Positions 1 through 4,612 of a stretch of 6,137 nucleotides of DNA are shown here, in pieces. The first letter of the stretch is position 1. Every line of letters begins with the position of its first letter. The DNA comes from Calditrichota bacterium (GTDB taxonomy: Bacteria > Calditrichota > Calditrichia > RBG-13-44-9): NCBI GenBank assembly GCA_016934605.1, contig JAFGSO010000215.1:1-6137 (forward strand). The letters are read 5' to 3'. The notes below the pieces were generated by a model. The model made no database searches. It worked only from the letters and a program-made list of their open reading frames with translations, and was not told the DNA's origin. Both the position numbers and the translations under genes were made by a program.

Positions 1-93
1 ATCCACCGCCTTTACCTGTTTGAAGGATTTGCAAACGTCCCTTACATCAATAACAATATTTTTTTTGTAATTATTTGAGAAATTTATATTCAT
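1..93 (-). CDS. ABC transporter ATP-binding protein, N-terminal fragment (partial, runs off left edge)
   Basis: Reading the minus strand from an ATG at 93-91 gives 31 codons without a stop to base 1. The protein starts MNINFSNNYKKN and continues IVIDVRDVCKSFKQVKAVD. The second part matches the first beta-strand and A-loop region of ABC ATPases (pattern: I-x-V-x-D/N-V-x-K-x-F/Y-x-x-x-x-A-V/L-D), where the aromatic residue stacks on the ATP adenine; here that is the Phe in KSF. Walker A, the signature motif and Walker B would lie outside the window, so transporter class and substrate cannot be given. The first 12 or so residues are an unconserved-looking Asn/Lys-rich lead. No good Shine-Dalgarno sequence lies upstream (reverse strand reads TTTTCTTCA before the ATG), so the exact start is uncertain. 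The gene is divergent from the methyltransferase. The family call rests on 19 residues and would be settled by the sequence to the left. Confidence 0.72.
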   Translation of the reverse strand, partial: MNINFSNNYKKNIVIDVRDVCKSFKQVKAVD

Positions 94-182
94 TGAAGAA
101 AATGGTGAAACTGTAAATTTACTTTTATAACGCTATAGTTCTTTCAAAATAAAAGGATGAATTTATAGTTCCGTCTGTCTGA

Positions 183-202
183 ATTGTTCCAGCTGGTCCA
201 AT
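183..202. promoter_or_regulatory. Operator-like 20-bp palindrome in the divergent spacer
   Basis: The sequence reads ATTG-TT-CCAGCTGG-TC-CAAT. Eight of its ten base pairs are symmetric: a perfect 8-bp core CCAGCTGG with ATTG/CAAT arms, interrupted only by two non-matching positions on each side. The geometry suits a dimeric helix-turn-helix regulator, and the place between divergent genes suits an operator. It is not followed by a T-run, so it does not look like a terminator. By a rough estimate an 8-of-10 dyad of this size arises by chance about once or twice in a window this long, so the call is tentative and no regulator is named. Confidence 0.3.
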
Positions 203-290
203 AGAATTCCGGATAATTTAATAAAATTATCGCATCAACTCCTCCATCAGAATTAAAAAGATTCTTTTGAAGTGAATAGCAAAATAAGAT

Positions 291-325
291 CGGGGGAAGG
301 GTAGAGAGCAAAGCATAGAGCATGG
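291..325. repeat. Degenerate purine-rich short repeats (AGAGCA/CATAGAGCATGG type)
   Basis: The patch begins with GGGGGAAGGGTAGAGAGCA and continues AAGCATAGAGCATGG. The near-repeated unit is A/T-AGAGCA, seen in 'agagagcaaa' and 'atagagcatgg'. It is almost free of pyrimidines on the plus strand and has no reading frame. It differs in composition from the flanking AT-rich DNA. It resembles the diverged low-complexity filler seen between genes in some uncultured-bacterium genomes. That comparison is from memory and not tested here. Confidence 0.4.
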
Positions 326-421
326 ATTGATGAGGAGAATGTGGATTAAATTTAATACTCTTATACCTTTGGGTGGGATGTTTTATTATCTTTCACGTCA
401 ATATTTATTATCAAGAAAATT

Positions 422-425
422 GGAG
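422..425 (+). promoter_or_regulatory. Ribosome binding site (GGAG) deciding the GTG start of the methyltransferase
   Basis: GGAG lies 8 bases before the GTG at 434 but only 2 bases before an in-frame TTG at 428. The normal spacing favours GTG at 434. Confidence 0.5.
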
Positions 426-433
426 ATTTGCAG

Positions 434-1009
434 GTGAGTCAGTCCGAATTCCGGGAATATGATTTCGAAAATCCTTCCCTGCTATACAAACTTGAGGATT
501 TTCTGAAAAGGTGGTTGGCCCCTTTTTTCATGTACGGACCTTATATAAGAAAATATAACCTGAAAGGCAGTGAACGTGTGCTCGATTTTGGTTGCGGAGG
601 TGGTGTTTCTTCTCTTATTCTATTGAAATACCTGGACAAAGGTGGAAAATTGACAGGTGTGGATACATCCCGGTACTGGATTGAGAGAGCCCGCAGGCGT
701 CTTCGTAAATATTTGAATGCAAATTGTATTCATGGGGATATCCGGGAATTGAATCTCCCTCCGGAATCATTTGATGTGATATCCATCATATATGTCCTTC
801 ACGATATTCCGCCGGACATCAGGAAGGAGTCGGTTCAGGCATTATTGAAAACATTAAATCATGGTGGGAAAGTATACATTCGGGAGCCAATCAGGGAGTC
901 CCATGGTATGCCTGCGGAGGAAATTGTACAGCTCATGTTCCATGCTGGACTTGATGAGATTCACAGAACCCTCCGTAAAAAAGAATATCTCGGGATATTT
1001 GCAAAATAA
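434..1009 (+). CDS. Class I SAM-dependent methyltransferase, substrate unknown
   Basis: A 191-residue cytoplasmic protein with the Rossmann-like methyltransferase fold. Motif I is VLDFGCGGG at about residues 49-57, the SAM-binding glycine-rich loop. The acidic residue that binds the ribose hydroxyls is in LTGVDTS (Asp at about 77). The adenine-side HGDI is at about 100-103. Motif IV-like FDVISIIYVLHDI is near 114-125, and the post-motif strand HGGKVYIREP near 143-152. The layout is that of UbiE/Methyltransf_11/25-type enzymes, but the C-terminus is short, with only one helix and a final strand (EYLGIFAK), so the substrate cannot be named. An N-terminal helix with Trp/Pro/Phe (WLAPFFMYGPYI) probably covers the active site. 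GTG 434 is preferred over TTG 428 because of the GGAG position; the frame is open back to 356 but has no better start. It stands alone: divergent from the ABC gene and 399 bases from the next gene. It is complete and intact. Confidence 0.85.
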   Translation: MSQSEFREYDFENPSLLYKLEDFLKRWLAPFFMYGPYIRKYNLKGSERVLDFGCGGGVSSLILLKYLDKGGKLTGVDTSRYWIERARRRLRKYLNANCIHGDIRELNLPPESFDVISIIYVLHDIPPDIRKESVQALLKTLNHGGKVYIREPIRESHGMPAEEIVQLMFHAGLDEIHRTLRKKEYLGIFAK

Positions 1010-1162
1010 ACTTTTGGGAATTGTGGGAAGATATCAAACGATTGATAGTGAAATGGGGTACAGGAGAACTTCATCTGACTAATTATTAAATCCCATGATA
1101 CCGGAGCAAAAAATAAAGCATTTTAATAATATAAAAGAATTTATCATGTGAGAATGATCTAA

Positions 1163-1198
1163 TTCTGGCTACTGACTGCTTGCTTCTGGTAACTGGAG
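1163..1198. repeat. Degenerate CTGG/ACTG short-repeat block
   Basis: The block contains TTCTGGCTACTGACTG, then CTTGCTTCTGG, then TAACTGGAGG. The unit TTCTGG occurs twice, 20 bases apart, interleaved with ACTG words (ACTGACTG, AACTGG), giving a diverged tandem pattern with no fixed period. It directly precedes the pyrimidine-rich block. No protein-coding sense is seen on either strand. Confidence 0.45.
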
Positions 1199-1218
1199 GT
1201 GCGTTTAAACCGGGACTG

Positions 1219-1300
1219 CCTTCTGCTTTCTCTATTTTGGTCTTCTTTTCTTGTTTTCTTTTCTCTTGTATCTTGTCGTCTTGTAATCTTATTTTATTTT
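1219..1300. repeat. Strand-asymmetric pyrimidine tract with CTTGT repeats
   Basis: About 80 bases are almost entirely C and T on the plus strand, with few G and A. The word CTTGT recurs at about 1250, 1265, 1272 and 1280 (for example CTCTTGTATCTTGTCGTCTTGT), along with TCTTTTCT-type words. On the minus strand it reads as ACAAG/AGAAAA purine repeats, and a Lys/Glu/Gln-rich frame there is a by-product. Such a tract can form triplex or single-stranded DNA, or may simply be expanded and diverged simple sequence. It lies about 110 bases before the start of the downstream cluster. Confidence 0.5.
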
Positions 1301-1359
1301 TTGCCTTAAATAAAACTTTCATTTTACAATTGATTTCATTAAATTTCCTGATGAAACTT

Positions 1360-1388
1360 TTAGCGATTTCCAGGGTATTTGATATACT
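1360..1388 (+). promoter_or_regulatory. Weak candidate sigma-70-like promoter for the rsfS-argS cluster
   Basis: TATACT at 1383-1388 matches the -10 consensus in five of six positions. TTAGCG at 1360-1365, 17 bases upstream, matches the -35 consensus in only three. Transcription would begin near 1395, just before the GAGGAG ribosome binding site at 1398-1403, giving a very short leader. If the organism uses another primary sigma-factor consensus, this call fails. Confidence 0.22.
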
Positions 1389-1408
1389 GGTTTATCCGAG
1401 GAGAAGTT

Positions 1409-1876
1409 ATGAAAAAGTTACTGATCGTCTTTGCGGCTATCTGTCTACCGGCATTGGTTTTGGGCCAGATGAAACAGGATACCAAACTGCCCTCGTTCTC
1501 ACAGGTGGGCACAAAACCATACAGCAATTTGATTCTGGGATTCATAAATCCGGATAAACTGACCATGAATCATACCTTTTCCATGAGTTATATGGGCATG
1601 GGAAACGGCGGAATGATGATGAACAGCTACATGAATACCATCAATTATCAGATCAGCAATCCGCTCTTTCTTCGATTTAATCTTGGAATTATGAATACAC
1701 CCTATAATTCCTTCAATAATCCCGCACTGAACAATACCCGGTTTTTCGGTGGTGCTCAACTGTTCTACCGGCCCTCGGATAACACCATGATCAAGCTAGG
1801 ATTTGATATCCGTCCCGGATATTACCGGCCAGGGTATTATGGGCCCGGTTTTTATAACAATGAATTTGACTGGTGA
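1409..1876 (+). CDS. Small secreted Met/Asn/Tyr-rich protein, probable outer-membrane beta-strand protein (unnamed family)
   Basis: A 155-residue protein of unknown function. Residues 1-20 form a clear signal peptide: Met-Lys-Lys, a hydrophobic stretch LLIVFAAICLPALVL, then a VLG site with likely cleavage before Gln20. The Cys at 12 has no proper lipobox, so a lipoprotein is unlikely. The mature part has 11 Met and about 18 Asn in 135 residues. It shows alternating polar/aromatic strands such as HTFSMSYMG, NTINYQIS, LFLRFNLGI, GGAQLFYRPS and MIKLGFDIRP. The tail repeats GYYRP-GYYGP-GFY (137-149) and the last residue is Trp, as is common for outer-membrane beta-barrel ends. I infer an outer-membrane or surface location. 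The ATG at 1409 is chosen because GAGGAG lies 5 bases before it and the signal peptide starts there; an in-frame ATG at 1379 would put charged and aromatic residues ahead of the signal peptide. It is first in the probable operon, 23 bases before the LytR_C gene. Confidence 0.75.
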   Translation: MKKLLIVFAAICLPALVLGQMKQDTKLPSFSQVGTKPYSNLILGFINPDKLTMNHTFSMSYMGMGNGGMMMNSYMNTINYQISNPLFLRFNLGIMNTPYNSFNNPALNNTRFFGGAQLFYRPSDNTMIKLGFDIRPGYYRPGYYGPGFYNNEFDW

Positions 1877-1884
1877 TTTAGTTT

Positions 1885-1890
1885 AGGAGA
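1885..1890 (+). promoter_or_regulatory. Ribosome binding site (AGGAGA) supporting a TTG start
   Basis: AGGAGA sits 9 bases before the TTG at 1900, and no ATG or GTG in that frame offers a better start, so TTG initiation is likely. Confidence 0.6.
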
Positions 1891-1899
1891 CTGGCGAGT

Positions 1900-2535
1900 T
1901 TGGCGAAACGTGTTCGGAGAGACCTTTCAAATAAAAAAGTAAGGCAAATAGTCAAAAAAAAGCTTCAAACAAGTCGCCAGCAGACCCAACGCAGCCCAAA
2001 TTTCTCCCGAAATATTTTTACCTATCTTAAACCTCTGTTCTATTTTTTTGTTTTTGCCTTATTTATTTTCATCCTGTACCAGATAACAACATCGCTTAAT
2101 TTTACTGAATTTTTTTCTTCAAATGGAACTGAAGTAAAACCCTCCGATACCCCCCCACTCCAGGCAGTTGCACCTCCCCGGGAATCTGATACCACAGAAT
2201 CGCAGATAACTCAACCGATCCTTACACCAGTTCCGCAGAATACTCAGGTTGAGGTTTTAAACGGATGCGGTGTTCCCGGCATAGCCAAAAGTACCACTGC
2301 TTTTCTCCGTCACTTTAAATTCGATGTGGTTTACATGGGTAATTATTCCAATTTTAATGAACAAAACACCCGCATTATAGACAGAATCGGAAATATTAAC
2401 AGCGCCATGAAAATAGCGGAAACTCTTGGAGTTGAAGAGCAGTACGTAACAACTGAAGTCGACAAAAGTAAACAGCTTAATGTCACAGTGATTCTGGGCA
2501 AAGATTATAAATCTCTGAAACCGTTTAAAAATTAA
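1900..2535 (+). CDS. Single-pass membrane protein with C-terminal LytR_C domain
   Basis: A 211-residue protein. Residues 1-40 are strongly basic (KRVRR, NKKVRQIVKKKLQ), followed by one transmembrane helix at about 44-62 (PLFYFFVFALFIFILY). By the positive-inside rule the N-terminus is cytoplasmic and the rest extracytoplasmic. Residues 70-115 are a Pro/Thr/Ser/Gln-rich linker. Residues about 117-208 match the LytR cell-envelope C-terminal domain (LytR_C, PF13399): VEVLNGCGVPGIAKSTTAFL at the start, a middle NTRIIDR, and the ending VTVILGKDY. There is no catalytic LytR-CpsA-Psr domain, so this is not a teichoic-acid-type ligase. LytR_C stand-alone proteins are common in Gram-negatives and their role is unclear, probably an envelope interaction. 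The start is a TTG with a good AGGAGA. Only 11 bases separate it from rsfS, a pairing that suggests co-expression. Confidence 0.85.
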   Translation: MAKRVRRDLSNKKVRQIVKKKLQTSRQQTQRSPNFSRNIFTYLKPLFYFFVFALFIFILYQITTSLNFTEFFSSNGTEVKPSDTPPLQAVAPPRESDTTESQITQPILTPVPQNTQVEVLNGCGVPGIAKSTTAFLRHFKFDVVYMGNYSNFNEQNTRIIDRIGNINSAMKIAETLGVEEQYVTTEVDKSKQLNVTVILGKDYKSLKPFKN

Positions 2536-2539
2536 GAGG
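2534..2539 (+). promoter_or_regulatory. Ribosome binding site (AAGAGG) overlapping the upstream stop codon
   Basis: AAGAGG shares two bases with the TAA stop of the LytR_C gene (2533-2535) and lies 7 bases before the TTG start of rsfS. This fits a tightly packed operon with possible translational coupling, and supports the unusual TTG start. Confidence 0.55.
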
Positions 2540-2546
2540 CATATAT

Positions 2547-2927
2547 TTGAATTCGGAAAAATTGGCACGGAAGGTCGCCAGGCTTGCCTGGGAAAAAAAG
2601 GGTAATGAAATTGTTATCCTCGATGTTACCAAACTGGCGGATTTCACCGACTACTTTGTTATTATCAGCGGCGAATCCGAGCCCCACGTAAAAGCCATTG
2701 CAGACTACCTGGAAGAAAAGACTGAAAACGGTGATGTTAAAATCTGGCACAGGGAAGGATATCAGAATTTTAATTGGGTTCTTCTGGACTTTATCGATGT
2801 AGTTGTCCATATTTTTCGCGAAGAATCCAGACAATTTTACGAGCTGGAAAAACTGTGGGGGGATGCACGCATAATACGGATTGAGGAAAATGCACCTGAT
2901 AGAATCTCATCTGCAGAAAAAAATTGA
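2547..2927 (+). CDS. rsfS: Ribosomal silencing factor RsfS (Iojap/DUF143 family)
   Basis: A 126-residue cytoplasmic protein of the RsfS/Iojap family. In the family, the protein binds ribosomal protein L14 on the large subunit and blocks subunit joining when nutrients are scarce. The diagnostic stretches are present in order: ILDVTKLADFTDYFVIISG (about 24-42), the family's core with the Asp/Tyr/Phe positions; HVKAIADYLEE (about 47-57); HREGYQNFNWVLLDFIDVVVHIF (about 69-91), where Glu-Gly and the W-x-L-x-D-F/Y signature sit; and the tail FYELEKLWGDARII. Length is typical. The start is TTG at 2547 with AAGAGG 7 bases upstream; translation from there gives the usual NSEKLARKVARLAWEKKG lead helix. 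The C-terminus overlaps argS by 38 bases in a different frame. The position next to an aminoacyl-tRNA synthetase gene fits a translation-related cluster. Confidence 0.93.
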   Translation: MNSEKLARKVARLAWEKKGNEIVILDVTKLADFTDYFVIISGESEPHVKAIADYLEEKTENGDVKIWHREGYQNFNWVLLDFIDVVVHIFREESRQFYELEKLWGDARIIRIEENAPDRISSAEKN

Positions 2928-4533
2928 TGATTGCCTCGATGAGCTCAATTATCCCCATCTATCCTATGCTTTTGAAATACCGAAGATAGAAACCCATGGG
3001 GACTTGAGTACCAACCTGGCCATGCTGCTGGCCGGTCCTCTGGGAAAACCACCTCGCCAGATTGCTCAAAGTCTGGTGGATAAGCTGGATCTGCCGGATA
3101 AGCAGATCTCCAGGGTAGAAATTGCCGGTCCCGGTTTCATCAATTTTTTCTTTTCAGCCAAATTTTTACATGACACAGTCCGGCATATTCTGAAACTGAA
3201 TCGTAATTTTGGGAAAAATGCACAAGGCAGAGATCAAAAAGCCCAGGTGGAATTTGTCAGTGCAAACCCGACCGGGCCACTCACCATAGGACACGGGCGG
3301 CAAGCGGTGCTGGGAGACACTATTGCCAATTTTCTGGAATGGAGCGGATATGAGGTCATCCGGGAATATTATTTCAACAATGCCGGACGACAGATGCGGG
3401 TACTGGGTGACTCCGTAAGACTCCGTTATCTGGAATTGCTGAGGGAAAAAATCGACTTCCCTGAAGATTATTACCAGGGAGAATATATCACCAATATTGC
3501 CCGTGGAATGATTGAAAAATATTCCGATGCCCTGAAAGGAAGATTACCAGAAGATCTGGACCTGTTTATCCGGGAAGCGGAAAATGAAATTTTTAGAGAT
3601 ATCAAACAGACCCTTAAACGACTGGGAATTTCATTCGATGTCTATTTCAATGAAAAAGATCTGTATGAAAAAGGAAATATCGACGATGTTATCCGTCGAT
3701 TTAAGGAAAAAGATCTGGCATATGAGAAAGAAGGTGCGCTATGGTTTCGTTCCACTGCGTTCGGCCTGGAGCAGGATCGGGTGATCCTGAAAAGTTCGGG
3801 TGAACCTACATACAGACTACCGGATATTGCATATCATATAACCAAATTCGAGCGCGGATTTAACCTGATTGTAGATATTTTCGGCGCAGATCACATCGCT
3901 ACCTATCCGGATGTCCTGGCAGGCGTCAAAGCACTGGGATATGACGAATCCCGGATAAAAGTGCTGATCCATCAGTTCGTGACACTCTATCAGGGCTCTG
4001 AAAAAGTGAAAATGTCTACCCGCAAAGCAAATTTTGTGACGCTTGATGAGCTGATGGATGAAGTAGGAGTGGATGTAACCCGCTGGTTTTTCCTGATGCG
4101 CAATATGGACAGCCATCTGAATTTCGACCTTGTTTTGGCCAAGACGCAATCCGATGAAAATCCGGTTTATTACAACCAATATGCGCATGCCAGAATCTGC
4201 AGTATTCTGAGAAATGCTGAAGAGAAAGGCATATCATTCACCGATATGAATAGTCTGAATCGGCTGGAAAATCCCAATGAATTTCAACTTATTAAAAAAA
4301 TGGTGGAATTCCCGGCTGTTATTGAACGAAGCACCCGTGAATTTACCCCGCATCAACTCACCCAGTATCTTTCTGAACTATCCACAGTTTTCCATAAATT
4401 TTATACTGAATGCTGGGTTTTGTCGACTGACAAGGAACTTTCCCAGGCGCGCCTGGCTCTCTGCCTAGCCACAAAAACCGTGCTGGCTAATGGGTTTGCC
4501 ATTCTGGGAGTTTCGGCACCGGAGTCAATGTAA
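2890..4533 (+). CDS. argS: Arginyl-tRNA synthetase (class I)
   Basis: A 547-residue cytoplasmic enzyme that joins arginine to tRNA-Arg using ATP. Domains in order: the N-terminal ArgS additive domain that recognises the tRNA D-loop (about 1-85, with THGDLSTNLAMLLAG at 35-49); the Rossmann catalytic core with FVSANPTGPLTIGHGR (about 122-137); the YRLPDIAYH segment near 308-316; the KMSTRK loop at 374-379; and the DALR anticodon-binding domain with YYNQYAHARI (about 427-436), ending in the typical LGVSAPESM. Length is normal for bacteria. The HIGH motif reads T-I-G-H, and KMSTRK is followed by Ala-Asn where Gly is more usual; both are noted under findings. ATG 2890 is chosen over an in-frame TTG at 2881 because no Shine-Dalgarno precedes the TTG, while GAGG (2883-2886) lies just before the ATG, though closely spaced at 3 bases. 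It overlaps rsfS by 38 bases, so it is probably translationally coupled. The PfkB kinase gene follows after 79 bases. Confidence 0.95.
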   Translation: MHLIESHLQKKIDDCLDELNYPHLSYAFEIPKIETHGDLSTNLAMLLAGPLGKPPRQIAQSLVDKLDLPDKQISRVEIAGPGFINFFFSAKFLHDTVRHILKLNRNFGKNAQGRDQKAQVEFVSANPTGPLTIGHGRQAVLGDTIANFLEWSGYEVIREYYFNNAGRQMRVLGDSVRLRYLELLREKIDFPEDYYQGEYITNIARGMIEKYSDALKGRLPEDLDLFIREAENEIFRDIKQTLKRLGISFDVYFNEKDLYEKGNIDDVIRRFKEKDLAYEKEGALWFRSTAFGLEQDRVILKSSGEPTYRLPDIAYHITKFERGFNLIVDIFGADHIATYPDVLAGVKALGYDESRIKVLIHQFVTLYQGSEKVKMSTRKANFVTLDELMDEVGVDVTRWFFLMRNMDSHLNFDLVLAKTQSDENPVYYNQYAHARICSILRNAEEKGISFTDMNSLNRLENPNEFQLIKKMVEFPAVIERSTREFTPHQLTQYLSELSTVFHKFYTECWVLSTDKELSQARLALCLATKTVLANGFAILGVSAPESM

Positions 4534-4612
4534 CAGAATACACTTTACTCCGCCCGGATGGAGGAGGGAACCTAATAAAAAACATGAAATCTGAATAGAG
4601 GGAGTCATTATC
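4534..4612 (+). other. Short argS-kinase spacer with ribosome binding site
   Basis: These 79 bases have no gene. A GAGGGAG ribosome binding site is at 4598-4604, 8 bases before the kinase ATG. A short CTCC/GGAG stem (4548-4551 with 4560-4563) is too weak and lacks a T-run, so read-through from argS into the kinase gene is likely. Confidence 0.5.

Larger units (their letters stand above)
94..433. other. Divergent intergenic region between the ABC ATPase and the methyltransferase
   Basis: About 340 AT-rich bases with no credible gene on either strand. They separate two genes transcribed away from each other, so promoters for both should lie here. I see a 20-base dyad at 183-202 and a purine-rich repeat patch at 291-325, both listed separately. 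The 8-base direct repeat TATAGTTC occurs at 134-141 and 164-171. A TATAAA-like -10 for the ABC gene is possible on the minus strand at 129-124, about 30 bases before its ATG, but I find no -35 at normal spacing. No clear sigma-70 promoter precedes the methyltransferase. Confidence 0.6.
1010..1408. other. Gene-poor intergenic region with low-complexity blocks
   Basis: A 399-base stretch between the methyltransferase stop and the start of the rsfS-argS cluster. No reading frame here has a family resemblance or a good ribosome binding site; the open frames on both strands follow from the biased composition. Bases 1010-1160 are plain AT-rich DNA with one small AT-rich hairpin (1032-1047) that lacks a T-run. 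Bases 1163-1300 hold two blocks of degenerate repeats, listed separately. Bases 1300-1408 probably carry the promoter of the downstream cluster. No terminator for the methyltransferase is evident. Confidence 0.6.

Noticed and set aside
1032..1047. Hairpin TATCAA-ACGA-TTGATA after the methyltransferase, considered as a terminator
   Set aside because: The stem is only 6 bp and AT-rich, with no T-run after it, so it would not act as an intrinsic terminator.
861..1082. Open frame overlapping the end of the methyltransferase
   Set aside because: It lies in another frame of a clearly coding region, has no family resemblance and no ribosome binding site.
1203..1210. Palindrome GTTTAAAC within the repeat region
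   Set aside because: It is an isolated 8-bp palindrome with no extended arms or second copy, likely chance.
1163..1300. CRISPR array
   Set aside because: The repeats are short, uneven and diverged, with no constant repeat-spacer period.
1086..1322. Minus-strand Lys/Glu/Gln-rich open frame
   Set aside because: Its composition comes directly from the purine strand of the low-complexity tract (ACAAG/AGAAAA words). It has no domain pattern and no credible start signal.
1334..1356. Inverted repeat TTTCAT...ATGAAA
   Set aside because: The arms are 6 bp and AT-rich with an 11-base loop; this is expected by chance in such DNA.
1180..1557. Plus-strand hydrophobic open frame through the pyrimidine tract
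   Set aside because: The Phe/Leu/Ser-rich 'membrane' look is what a C/T-rich tract encodes in any frame. It also runs into the well-supported secreted-protein gene in a different frame.
2881..2889. TTG at 2881 as the argS start
   Set aside because: No Shine-Dalgarno sequence precedes it, and the ATG at 2890 begins a normal ArgS N-terminus with GAGG just upstream.
3817..4237. Minus-strand open frames inside argS
   Set aside because: They are antisense to a well-conserved gene and have no family resemblance.
4548..4563. CTCC...GGAG stem after argS, considered as a terminator
   Set aside because: The stem is four base pairs with no T-run, and the downstream gene has the same direction.
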